Shown here in pieces: positions 50,470-58,503 of a DNA stretch of 64,000 nt. The notes beneath the pieces were generated by a model that was not told where the DNA came from, searched no databases, and saw only the letters and a list, made by a program, of their open reading frames with translations. How positions within the stretch are numbered: position 1 is the stretch's first letter; every line of letters starts with the position of its first letter. The position numbers were made by a program, and so were the translations under genes. Origin of the DNA: Isoptericola sp044389085 (GTDB lineage Bacteria; Actinomycetota; Actinomycetes; Actinomycetales; Cellulomonadaceae); assembly GCF_044389085.1 (NCBI RefSeq), contig NZ_JBIRXP010000001.1, positions 124,001-188,000 on the forward strand, given 5' to 3'.

Positions 50470-50490
50470 CACATGTAGCATGTATGACAA
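50470..50490 (+). promoter_or_regulatory. Possible GntR-type operator before the second ABC importer
   Basis: TCACATGTAG (50470-50479) is identical to part of the GH95 promoter region (45743-45752), and ATGTATGACA (50481-50490) resembles its ATGTAGTACA repeat. Both sites continue into AAGT. It lies 47 bases before the binding-protein gene. Confidence 0.55.
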
Positions 50491-50536
50491 GTGGTCCTCG
50501 TCCTCGAGGACGACGCACCCACCCAGGGAGACAACG

Positions 50537-51814
50537 ATGTCAGCAAGGTTTCGGCGCGGGGCGATCGGCGCCTCCGCGCTCGGGCTCGTACCCGTCCTCG
50601 CCCTCACGGCCTGCAGCTCCGGCGACGGCGGCGGCAGCTCGGGCGGCGGCGACCAGGTGCGGATGCTCGTGAACATCACCGACAACCTCACGCAGGCGAA
50701 GTGGGACGAGCTCGTCGCCCCCTTCGAGGAGGAGACGGGGATCGACGTCAAGATCGAGGGGCCGAGCGGCCAGTCGGTCGCCGAGACGTTCCCGACGCAG
50801 CTCGCGGCCGGCACGGCGCCCGACGTCATCCAGTCGATCTTCCCCACCGAGGACACGGCGCCCGAGATCCTCGACCTGTCGGAGTACGACTGGGCGCAGG
50901 ACACCCCGATGGCCGACCTGTACTCCACGGACGGGGCGATCAACGTGGTGGGCGTGGGTATGCAGGCCCAGTCGCTCCTCTTCTACAACAAGGACCTCTT
51001 CTCCAAGGCCGGCATCACCGAGCCTCCCGCCACGTGGGAGGAGATGGACGCCGCCCTGAAGGCCCTGCAGGACGAGGGCGTGAAGAAGCCGATCGGGTTC
51101 GCCTCCGAGTGGGCCACCGGCGTCCAGGTGCAGGAGATCTGGCACCCGCAGCAGAACCTCACCACCCCCGGGTGGCAGCAGGCCGTGGCCGGGGGGTCCT
51201 CGACCCTCGGCGACCAGTTCCAGCCGATGTTCGAGCACGTGGCCGACTGGATCGACGCCGGCTACACCACGGCCGACGACGTGGCCACGGACAGCGGCAC
51301 CCAGGAGGCCAACTTCATCGCCGGCGACGTCGGGATCTACCCCATGGGCTCCTGGTTCACCACGACGCTCGCCGGCTCGCCGCCCGAGTTCGAGGTCGGG
51401 ATCTTCGCGCCGCCCGTCGACGACGCCGCGGACCAGCCCGCGCCGATGGGCGCCACGATGGCGTTCCCGTACATGGTCTGGAACGGGACGCAGGCGAAGG
51501 ACGCCGCCACGCAGCTGGTGGAGTACCTCGTGACGGACGAGGACGCCATCGCCGCCCAGGCGGAGATGGACAACTTCAACCGCGAGGGCCTGGACACGAG
51601 CGCGAACCCGTACGCGGGCCAGGTCCAGGAGCTGCTCGACGCGGCGCCGTCGTTCGTCGTGCCCGGCAACCAGACGGTGGGCGACTTCGCCCTGCCGGTC
51701 GCCGGCTTCAACGAGAAGTTCACCGAGGTCGCGCAGGGGCTGTGGCAGGGCACGACGCCCGCGGACGCCGCAGGCCAGCTCACGGCCTGGTACGACGCGG
51801 AGGCAGCGGGCTGA
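50537..51814 (+). CDS. Sugar ABC transporter substrate-binding lipoprotein (second locus)
   Basis: A 425-residue lipoprotein. The signal peptide ends at lipobox LTAC (Cys26), followed by a Gly/Ser linker. The mature MalE-type domain begins VRMLVNITDNLTQAKWDELV and has the landmark PATWEEMDAALKAL and FIAGDVGIYPMGSW. GGGAG precedes the ATG. It is the first gene of a rightward run of six transport and catabolic genes. The ligand is probably an oligosaccharide released outside by the GH95 and beta-helix enzymes. Confidence 0.92.
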   Translation: MSARFRRGAIGASALGLVPVLALTACSSGDGGGSSGGGDQVRMLVNITDNLTQAKWDELVAPFEEETGIDVKIEGPSGQSVAETFPTQLAAGTAPDVIQSIFPTEDTAPEILDLSEYDWAQDTPMADLYSTDGAINVVGVGMQAQSLLFYNKDLFSKAGITEPPATWEEMDAALKALQDEGVKKPIGFASEWATGVQVQEIWHPQQNLTTPGWQQAVAGGSSTLGDQFQPMFEHVADWIDAGYTTADDVATDSGTQEANFIAGDVGIYPMGSWFTTTLAGSPPEFEVGIFAPPVDDAADQPAPMGATMAFPYMVWNGTQAKDAATQLVEYLVTDEDAIAAQAEMDNFNREGLDTSANPYAGQVQELLDAAPSFVVPGNQTVGDFALPVAGFNEKFTEVAQGLWQGTTPADAAGQLTAWYDAEAAG

Positions 51815-51815
51815 C

Positions 51816-52733
51816 ATGGCTCGAGCGAGGACGGCACGCGTGCTGGGGAGAAGGGGCGCGCTGGGCCGGGGCCTGATGACGGTCCCGGCGGCGCTGGTCT
51901 ACATCGGTCTCATGGTGGTGCCGGTCGGGTACGCCGTCTACTACTCGTTCACCGAGTACAACGGCATCCCGAGCCAGACGCCGGAGCGGGTCGGGCTGAA
52001 GAACTACACGCGGATCTTCACCGACCCGACGGGCGACATGCACTCGTCGCTCTGGGTCACCGGGATCATCGCGGTGGTGGGGGCGTTCGCCGTCAACGCG
52101 ATCGCGCTGGGCCTGGCGCTGCTGCTGCGGCGGACCACGCCGTTCACCGCGTTCGCGCGGGCCGTGATGTTCTACCCGCACGTGCTGTCCGCGCTCATCG
52201 TGGGCTTCCTGTGGCAGGCGATCCTCGGCCCGCAGGGCGCCGTGAACAACCTGCTCACCGGGTCCGGCCGGTCGGCCCTGCCGTTCCTGTCGGACCCGGG
52301 CTGGGCGCTCGCGACGATGATCGCCGTCATCGTGTGGGCCCAGCTCGGCGTCCAGCTCGTGCTGTACCTGGCGGGCCTGCAGGCCGTGCCGGCGGACCTT
52401 CAGGAGGCGGCGACGCTCGACGGCGCCGGCCGCGTGCAGGTGTTCCAGCACGTCACGTGGCCGGCGCTCGCGCCCACCGTGACGGTGACGATCGTGACGT
52501 CGGTGCTGTCGCTGCTCAAGGTCTACGAGGTGGTGCTCGGGCTGACGAACGGCGGCCCCGGGGACGCCACGCAGACCTGGGCCTACGAGATCCTCGCCGT
52601 GTCCTTCGCCAACAACAAGGTGGGGCTGGCGTGCGCGCAGGCGATGCTGCTCATCGTCGTCGCCGGGATCCTGTCGTTCACGATCATCGCGCTGCGCAGG
52701 CGCGCCGAAGAGGGAGCGGAGGCGCTGTCATGA
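51816..52733 (+). CDS. Sugar ABC transporter permease, MalF type (second locus)
   Basis: A 305-residue permease with about six transmembrane helices. The EAA loop is LQEAATLDGAGRVQVFQHVTWP near residues 195-216. ATG 51816 is one base after the binding-protein stop. Its last four bases overlap the next gene. As in the first importer locus no ATPase is encoded nearby. Confidence 0.92.
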   Translation: MARARTARVLGRRGALGRGLMTVPAALVYIGLMVVPVGYAVYYSFTEYNGIPSQTPERVGLKNYTRIFTDPTGDMHSSLWVTGIIAVVGAFAVNAIALGLALLLRRTTPFTAFARAVMFYPHVLSALIVGFLWQAILGPQGAVNNLLTGSGRSALPFLSDPGWALATMIAVIVWAQLGVQLVLYLAGLQAVPADLQEAATLDGAGRVQVFQHVTWPALAPTVTVTIVTSVLSLLKVYEVVLGLTNGGPGDATQTWAYEILAVSFANNKVGLACAQAMLLIVVAGILSFTIIALRRRAEEGAEALS

Positions 52734-53584
52734 GCCTGACCGCCAGCCGGTCGGCGCGGTCGCGCACGACCCTGCGGAACGTGGCCATCGCCGTCCTGTC
52801 GGTCGCGATGCTGGTGCCGCTGTACATCGTCGTCGTCAACGCGTTCAAGCCGCAGCAGGAGATCCTGCTGTCGCCGCTCGGGTTCGACCCGGCCACGGCC
52901 ACGACCCAGTTCCTGCAGGACGCGTGGACCAACCCCAACTTCCCGGTCGTCTCGGGCTACGCGGTGACGCTGTTCCTCGTGGTGGCGTGCAACGTCGTCG
53001 CGATCGGGGCGTCCATCCCGACGGCCTACGTCATCGCCCGCACGCCCACGGTGCTGTTCCGGTTCCTGCTGATGTTCTTCGTCGCGGGGATGTTCATCCC
53101 GGCGCAGATCATCCTGGTGCCCGCGATATTCGTGCTGAAGGCGCTGCACCTCATGGGGACGCTGCCGGGCCTGGTGCTCTTCATGTCGTCGACGATGATC
53201 CCGTTCACCCTGTTCATCTTCACCGGGTACATCCGCATGCTGCCGAGGTCCCTCGACGAGGCGGCGGCCATCGACGGCGCGAGCCAGCAGCGGGTGCTGT
53301 GGCGGATCGTGTTCCCGCTCATGAAGCCGATCGTCGCGACGGCGTTCATCCTCAACGCGCTGAGCGCGTGGAACGACTTCGTGAGCCCGCAGCTCATCCT
53401 CGGGCCAGGGTCGTCGTTCCGGACCATCACCACCGGCGTGTACGCGGCCGTGTCCTCGTACACCACCAACTACGAGATCGTCTTCCCCACCCTGCTGCTG
53501 GCGGTGGTGCCGATCCTGCTCATCTTCGTCCTCATGCAGCGGCACGTCATGGGCGGCCTGTCCGCCGGCGCGGTCAAGGGCTGA
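52730..53584 (+). CDS. Sugar ABC transporter permease, MalG type (second locus)
   Basis: A 284-residue permease of the MalG type with six predicted helices and the EAA loop SLDEAAAIDGASQQRVLWRIVFP near residues 180-202. It starts at the ATG overlapping the previous stop (ATGA). It is followed by an aldolase gene 53 bases downstream. Confidence 0.93.
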   Translation: MSLTASRSARSRTTLRNVAIAVLSVAMLVPLYIVVVNAFKPQQEILLSPLGFDPATATTQFLQDAWTNPNFPVVSGYAVTLFLVVACNVVAIGASIPTAYVIARTPTVLFRFLLMFFVAGMFIPAQIILVPAIFVLKALHLMGTLPGLVLFMSSTMIPFTLFIFTGYIRMLPRSLDEAAAIDGASQQRVLWRIVFPLMKPIVATAFILNALSAWNDFVSPQLILGPGSSFRTITTGVYAAVSSYTTNYEIVFPTLLLAVVPILLIFVLMQRHVMGGLSAGAVKG

Positions 53585-53637
53585 CCCGCGCACCCCATCC
53601 CTCTCGCACCCGTCTCTCGCCTGTCCAGGAGGACCGC

Positions 53638-54342
53638 ATGACCCTCGACTTCACCGACCCGGCGCAGGTCGCCCGGGCGATCCAGTACACCAACGTCAAC
53701 CCCGACCTCACGCGCGACGGCATGACGAAGCACCTCGAGACCTGCGCGGCCTACGGCTTCGACGCCGCGATGATCGCGCCGTACTGGGTGCCGCTGGCGA
53801 AGGACGTGCTCGCGGGCACCGGCGTCAAGGTCGCCTCGACGCTGAACTTCCCGATGGCGAACGACACCGCCGAGATGCGGCTCGCGGCGCTGCGTGCGCT
53901 CGTCGCCACGGGCGTCGACGAGTTCGACTTCCCGCCGCACCCGGGCCTGCTGCTCGGCGGCGACGAGGACCTCTACGCCCGGGACATCGAGGACGTGGTC
54001 CGGCTCGCGCACGCTGAGGGCGTGGCCGTGAAGGTCATGCTCGAGTTCGGCTTCTTGCCCACCGACGACCTCAAGGTCCGCGCCACGCGGATCGCGTACG
54101 AGGCCGGCGTCGACTGGGTGAAGCAGTCGTCGGGCTGGGGCAAGGGCGGACTGGAGGCGACCGAGCACGACGTCCGCCTGCTCGCCGAGAACGTCGAGCC
54201 GCCCTGCCGGGTCAAGGTCTCCGGCAAGGTCAACTCGCTGGAGAAGATGCAGCGCCTGTTCGAGGCGGGCGCCGAGCTGGTCGGCACCAGCTCCGGGCCC
54301 GCCATCGTCGACGGGCTCGTCGGAGACCCGGACGCCTACTGA
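53638..54342 (+). CDS. Divergent DeoC-like class I aldolase
   Basis: A 234-residue (beta/alpha)8 aldolase of the deoxyribose-phosphate aldolase family. The Schiff-base Lys is Lys162 in VKQSSGWGKGG, where DeoC has VKTSTG; the assisting Lys193 is in VKVSG and Asp97 is kept. The N-terminal DHT motif of true DeoC is replaced by QYTNVN, and the GAN motif by MAND. It therefore probably cleaves a related 2-deoxy or 2-keto-3-deoxy sugar phosphate rather than deoxyribose 5-phosphate itself. AGGAGG lies directly upstream. It pairs with the PfkB kinase encoded next. Confidence 0.82.
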   Translation: MTLDFTDPAQVARAIQYTNVNPDLTRDGMTKHLETCAAYGFDAAMIAPYWVPLAKDVLAGTGVKVASTLNFPMANDTAEMRLAALRALVATGVDEFDFPPHPGLLLGGDEDLYARDIEDVVRLAHAEGVAVKVMLEFGFLPTDDLKVRATRIAYEAGVDWVKQSSGWGKGGLEATEHDVRLLAENVEPPCRVKVSGKVNSLEKMQRLFEAGAELVGTSSGPAIVDGLVGDPDAY

Positions 54343-54371
54343 CTCACGACGACGCGACACGAAGGGGAGCG

Positions 54372-55310
54372 ATGAGGCTCACGGTGGTGGGGAGCTACGC
54401 CAAGGCTCTCGTGATGACGGTCGACCGGCTGCCCGAGGCGGGGGAGACCCTGCTCGGGCGGGCGTACCGCGAGACGTACGGGGGCAAGGGCTCCGACATG
54501 GCTGTCCAGGCCGCCCGCCTCGGCGCCGACGTGGCGTACGTCGGGGCGGTGGGCGACGACGCCCACGGTGCGGAGTTCCGCGCCCTCATGGCGGCGGAGG
54601 GCGTCGACGACTCGCGCGTGACGGTCGACCCGGCCGCGCCGACGGGCGTCGGGTTCATCGTCAAGGACACCGCCGGGCGCAACCTCATCGTCGTGGACAA
54701 GGGCGCCAACGACCGGCTCCTGCCCGAGGTCCTGGACCGCTCTGCCGACGTGCTGCGCGGGGCGGACGTCGTCCTCGCCCAGCTCGAGATCCCGCTCGGC
54801 TCGGCGCTGCACGCGCTGGGCGTCGCGCGGGCCGCCGGCGTGCCGACGGTGCTCAACCCGGCTCCCGCCGTGGACCTGCGGGGCGTCGACCTCTCGGCCG
54901 TGGACGTCCTGACGCCGAACGAGCACGAGGCGCGGGTCGCGCTGGGCCTGCCGCCCGGCGACCCCACGCCGGTCGAGGAACTCGCCCGCCGGCTGCTCGC
55001 CCTCGGGCCGCGGGCCGTCGTCGTCACGCGCGGCGAGGACGGGGCGCTCGTGGCCGACGCCGCGGGCGCGACGCCGGTGCCGACCGCGGCGGTCGACGTC
55101 GTCGACTCCAACGGCGCGGGCGACAGCTTCAACGCGGCGCTCGCCGTCGCGCTCGGGGAGGGGCGCGACCTGCGGGACGCCGCCGCCTTCGCCGGCGTCG
55201 TGGCGGCGCTGTGCTGCGAGCGCTGGGAGACGGTGGCGTCCTACCGGACGCGCGCCGAGGTCGAGGACTTCCTCGCCACCACGAAAGCCATGACGAAGGA
55301 GAGAGCATGA
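54372..55310 (+). CDS. PfkB-family (ribokinase-like) sugar kinase
   Basis: A 312-residue kinase. The N-terminal PfkB signature is GGKGSDMAVQAARLGA (about 37-52), and the ATP/anion-hole motif is DSNGAGDSFNAAL near 250, with the catalytic Asp in GAGD. Ribokinase and deoxyribokinase are close relatives; the sugar is not fixed by sequence. GAAGGGGAGCG precedes the ATG. Its stop overlaps the RbsD/FucU gene (ATGA). It probably phosphorylates the sugar cleaved by the aldolase. Confidence 0.9.
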   Translation: MRLTVVGSYAKALVMTVDRLPEAGETLLGRAYRETYGGKGSDMAVQAARLGADVAYVGAVGDDAHGAEFRALMAAEGVDDSRVTVDPAAPTGVGFIVKDTAGRNLIVVDKGANDRLLPEVLDRSADVLRGADVVLAQLEIPLGSALHALGVARAAGVPTVLNPAPAVDLRGVDLSAVDVLTPNEHEARVALGLPPGDPTPVEELARRLLALGPRAVVVTRGEDGALVADAAGATPVPTAAVDVVDSNGAGDSFNAALAVALGEGRDLRDAAAFAGVVAALCCERWETVASYRTRAEVEDFLATTKAMTKERA

Positions 55311-55804
55311 GAGGCGGACGGATCCTGCACCCCGGGCTGGCCGGGGCGCTCGCGACGCTGGGGCACACCGACGTCGTGCTGGTGACCGACGCGGGGTTCC
55401 CGATCCCGCAGGACGCGCACCGGGTCGACCTCGCGCTGACGCGCGGGCACCTCGACGTGCGGACGATCCTTCGGGTGCTGCTGGAGGAGGTCTTCGTCGA
55501 GGAGGTGCACATGGCCGGCGAGGTGCGGACGCACCACCCGCGGCTGTACGGCGACGTGCAGGACCTCTTCACCGGATCGGGCGCCACGTTCCACGGCACC
55601 ACCCACGGGGACCTCATCGAGCACTGGGCGCCGCGGGCCAAGGTCGTGGTGCGCTCCGGCTCGTTCGAGCCCTGGGCGAACTTCGCGCTCGTCGCGTCGA
55701 CCGCGCCGTTCGAGTGGTTCGCCGACGACGACGTGACGATCCTGCCGGAGTACGTCGAGCGGCGGCGGCTGATCACCGAGGGCGTGCGGCCCGCGCTCGG
55801 GTAG
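55307..55804 (+). CDS. RbsD/FucU-family sugar mutarotase
   Basis: A 165-residue protein of the RbsD/FucU family, which catalyses anomer conversion of ribose or L-fucose. ILHPGLAGALATLGHTDVVLVTDAGFPIP contains the conserved His20 and Asp28. The late aromatic motif is PWANFALVAS, where the family has PYAN, so the substrate may differ. A C-terminal extension of about 20 residues (FEWFADDDVTILPEYVERRR) is longer than in typical members. It is the last gene of the operon and translationally coupled to the kinase gene. Confidence 0.85.
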   Translation: MRGGRILHPGLAGALATLGHTDVVLVTDAGFPIPQDAHRVDLALTRGHLDVRTILRVLLEEVFVEEVHMAGEVRTHHPRLYGDVQDLFTGSGATFHGTTHGDLIEHWAPRAKVVVRSGSFEPWANFALVASTAPFEWFADDDVTILPEYVERRRLITEGVRPALG

Positions 55805-55833
55805 CACGCCCCCGGTGGGCAGCCGGGTGATCG

Positions 55834-56505
55834 TCAGGCGTCGTCGAGCGCCGCCAACCAGTCGGCCCAGTACGCCTTCCACAGCTCGGCCTCGGCCGGG
55901 GAGCCGAGGCGCTCGTGGGTCACGGTCAGGCGCAGCCGCGACCCGACCGGGTCCGGTGAGAACATCGCCACGCCGTGCTCGCCGTCGTCGTCGGACACGC
56001 CGAACCGGGGGCTCTTCACGCCGGGGCGGGACCGTGGCGTGAGCGTGAGACCGGGCACGAGGTCGGCGCGGCCGGCCTCGTCGTCGAGCAGCGCGCGCAG
56101 CGCGTCGCGGTCGACGTCGAGCAGCCGCGACCGGCTGACCGAGAACGTGCCGTCGGGCCGCTGGCCGGGCACGCGCAGGCCGGTGATGCGCTCGTAGCCG
56201 ACGGTGACGGACTGCGCCCACCAGCCGGACACGCCGTGCGCGTCGACCAGCCAGGCGGCGATCGCGGTGTGCCCGGCGTCGCGGCCGGGCCCGGCGTCGA
56301 CGAGCGCGACCCACTCGTCCCACCCGCGGCCGGTGCTCTCGCGGATCGTGTCGTCGGAGAGGTCGGGCTCCGAGACCCAGGCTCGCGGGGCACCTGCCGG
56401 GGCGGTGGCTGCGGCAAGGAGGGTGCGGCGCGCGGCGCCGTACTTCTCGCCGGTGGCGGCCATGCGCGCGCGGACGCGCTTCTTGAACGACTCCTGCGTG
56501 GTCAT
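55834..56505 (-). CDS. Hypothetical protein with DUF4287-like and SRPBCC-like halves
   Basis: A 223-residue protein. Residues about 1-40 are basic. Residues about 55-110 (WDEWVALVDAGPGRDAGHTAIAAWL) resemble the DUF4287 motif with GHTAIAAWLVD. The remainder (about 120-220), ending with WKAYWADWLAALD, resembles an activator-of-Hsp90/SRPBCC-like fold. Assignment is tentative. GCAGGAG precedes the ATG. It lies convergent to the RbsD-type gene. Confidence 0.65.
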   Translation of the reverse strand: MTTQESFKKRVRARMAATGEKYGAARRTLLAAATAPAGAPRAWVSEPDLSDDTIRESTGRGWDEWVALVDAGPGRDAGHTAIAAWLVDAHGVSGWWAQSVTVGYERITGLRVPGQRPDGTFSVSRSRLLDVDRDALRALLDDEAGRADLVPGLTLTPRSRPGVKSPRFGVSDDDGEHGVAMFSPDPVGSRLRLTVTHERLGSPAEAELWKAYWADWLAALDDA

Positions 56506-56757
56506 GAGGACTCCTGCGTGCTCGCTCGGTGCGCCACCCGCGGCTCGCGCCCGCCGGCAGGCACCGGTGAACACGGTGTCCTGACCGCGTCGAGCACTCG
56601 AGGTCCCCTCTGCCCCCACCGCTCGCGCGGTCCCGGCGGCGCGAGCGCCGGTCCGGGGGTCGGGCGGGACGCGCCGCCCTGCCGACCAGGATAGAGGCCC
56701 TTCCCGGACGCCGCGCGAAGCCGCGCGTGCGTCGGTGGCGCGTGCCACTCTCGTCGC

Positions 56758-58404
56758 ATGTCCACCTCTCCCGGGCGTGCCCCGGTGACCCCCTTGGTCG
56801 ACCTGCAGGGCAGGTCGGCGTGGAGCGTGCTCCCGCCGCTCATCCTCGGCTTCTTCATGATCATGGTCGACACGACGATCGTGAACATCGCCATCCCCAC
56901 CCTGACCGAGCAGTTCTCGGCCTCCCTCATCGAGGTGGGCTGGGTGAACAGCGCCTACCTGCTGTCGTACGCGGTGCTCATGCTGCTCGCGGGGCGGCTC
57001 GGCGACCGGTACGGCCAGAAGGCCGTCTTCATCGTCGGGCTCGTGGTGTTCACGACGTTCTCGTTCCTGTGCGGTTTCTCCGGCAACCTCGGCCAGCAGC
57101 CGGAGATCGGCTGGCTCATCGGCTTCCGGGTCGTGCAGGGGGTGGGCGCCGCGATGATGACGCCGCAGACGATGTCGATGATCACCCGCGTGTTCCCGCC
57201 CACGCAGCGCGGCGCGGCGATGGGGCTGTGGGGCGCCACGGCGGGCGTCGCGACGATCGCCGGCCCGCTGCTGGGCGGCGTCTTCGTGGAGACCGTCGGC
57301 TGGGAGTGGATCTTCTACGTCAACATCCCCGTCGGTGTCGCGGCGCTCTGGTTCTCGGTGGCGCGGCTGCCGCACCTGCCGTCGCACGGGACGACGATGG
57401 ACCCCCTCGGCGTGGTGCTGTCGGTGCTGGGCCTCGGGGCCGTCGTCTTCGGCCTGCAGGAGGGCGAGAACTTCGACTGGGGCCACATCTGGGGCCCGTT
57501 CTCCGTGTGGACGACGGTGGGCCTCGGCGTGCTCGTCCTCGGGGTCTTCGTCTGGTGGCAGCACCGCCAGGGCCCGCGCGCGCTGCTGCCGCTGCGGCTG
57601 TTCCGCTCGCGCAACTTCTCGCTCGCCAACGTCGACGGGATGGTCGTCACGTTCGCGATGATCGGGATCTTCTTCCCGCTGACGATCTACCTGCAGTCGA
57701 TCCTCGGCCTGACGCCCATCAGCGCCGCGCTGGTGATGATGCCCGGCTCGCTGGTGTCCGGCGTCGTGGCACCGTTCGCCGGGCGGCTGTCCGACCGGGT
57801 GCCCGCCAAGTGGGTGGTCGCGGCGGGGTTCGCCGCCATCGCCGGCGCGGTCCTCTGGCTCGCGGCGGTGCTCGCCCCCGACCTGTCGCCGTACGTCCTG
57901 CTGTGGCCGATGGCGCTGTTCGGCCTCGGCACCGGGCTCACGTTCTCGCCGCTGTCCAACCTCGCGACGTCGGGGCTCGACGCGCGGACCGCCGGCGCGG
58001 GCGCGGGCGCGTTCAACACCAACCGCCAGGTGGGTGGCGTCATCGGGTCCGCCGTCGTCGTCGCGACGCTCTCGGCGCGCCTCGGGGTGACCGTCCCCGC
58101 GGCGGCGCAGGACTTGGCCACGCAGCTGCCCGAGCAGTACCGCCAGGCGTTCGTGGACGGGATCTCGCAGGCGAGCGGCAGCCTCGGCACGACGGCGGTG
58201 GGGTCGGTGCAGCTGCCCGACTCGGTGCCGGCCTCGGTCGCCGAGCAGGTGGGTGCCGCGGCCCAGCAGGCGTTCTTCGCCGGTTTCGCCGACGCGGCGG
58301 CGCAGACGCTGCTGCTGGTCGGTGCGGTGCTCGTGATCGGCGTGGTGAGCGCGGCCGCGATGTCCCCGGTGCAGCACCGCGAGCCCGTCGCGGCGGCGCG
58401 CTGA
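56758..58404 (+). CDS. MFS efflux transporter, DHA2 (EmrB/QacA) type
   Basis: A 548-residue transporter with 14 predicted transmembrane segments. The first helix carries the conserved acidic residue in FFMIMVDTTIVNIAIPTL, motif A is GRLGDRYGQKAV, and motif C is represented by GPLLGGVF. These pumps export drugs or cationic compounds using the proton gradient. The ATG has no Shine-Dalgarno sequence nearby, so a leaderless start is possible. A hairpin follows the stop. Confidence 0.93.
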   Translation: MSTSPGRAPVTPLVDLQGRSAWSVLPPLILGFFMIMVDTTIVNIAIPTLTEQFSASLIEVGWVNSAYLLSYAVLMLLAGRLGDRYGQKAVFIVGLVVFTTFSFLCGFSGNLGQQPEIGWLIGFRVVQGVGAAMMTPQTMSMITRVFPPTQRGAAMGLWGATAGVATIAGPLLGGVFVETVGWEWIFYVNIPVGVAALWFSVARLPHLPSHGTTMDPLGVVLSVLGLGAVVFGLQEGENFDWGHIWGPFSVWTTVGLGVLVLGVFVWWQHRQGPRALLPLRLFRSRNFSLANVDGMVVTFAMIGIFFPLTIYLQSILGLTPISAALVMMPGSLVSGVVAPFAGRLSDRVPAKWVVAAGFAAIAGAVLWLAAVLAPDLSPYVLLWPMALFGLGTGLTFSPLSNLATSGLDARTAGAGAGAFNTNRQVGGVIGSAVVVATLSARLGVTVPAAAQDLATQLPEQYRQAFVDGISQASGSLGTTAVGSVQLPDSVPASVAEQVGAAAQQAFFAGFADAAAQTLLLVGAVLVIGVVSAAAMSPVQHREPVAAAR

Positions 58405-58438
58405 CCGCGCTGACCGGCGCCCGCGCGCCCGGATCACG

Positions 58439-58480
58439 ACGACGGCGCCGCACCTCCGGGCGGAGGTGCGGCGCCGTCGT
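58439..58480. terminator. Bidirectional hairpin between two transporter genes
   Basis: A perfect 19-bp stem (ACGACGGCGCCGCACCTCC with its complement) around loop GGGC lies between the convergent MFS genes ending at 58404 and 58504. Confidence 0.85.
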
Positions 58481-58503
58481 GTCGCCTCGGGTCGGACGCC
58501 CGA

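Noticed and set aside
56506..56757. Upstream region of the DHA2 transporter gene searched for a regulator or RNA
   Set aside because: No frame with coding character and no recognisable RNA structure was seen; only the short gap between divergent genes.
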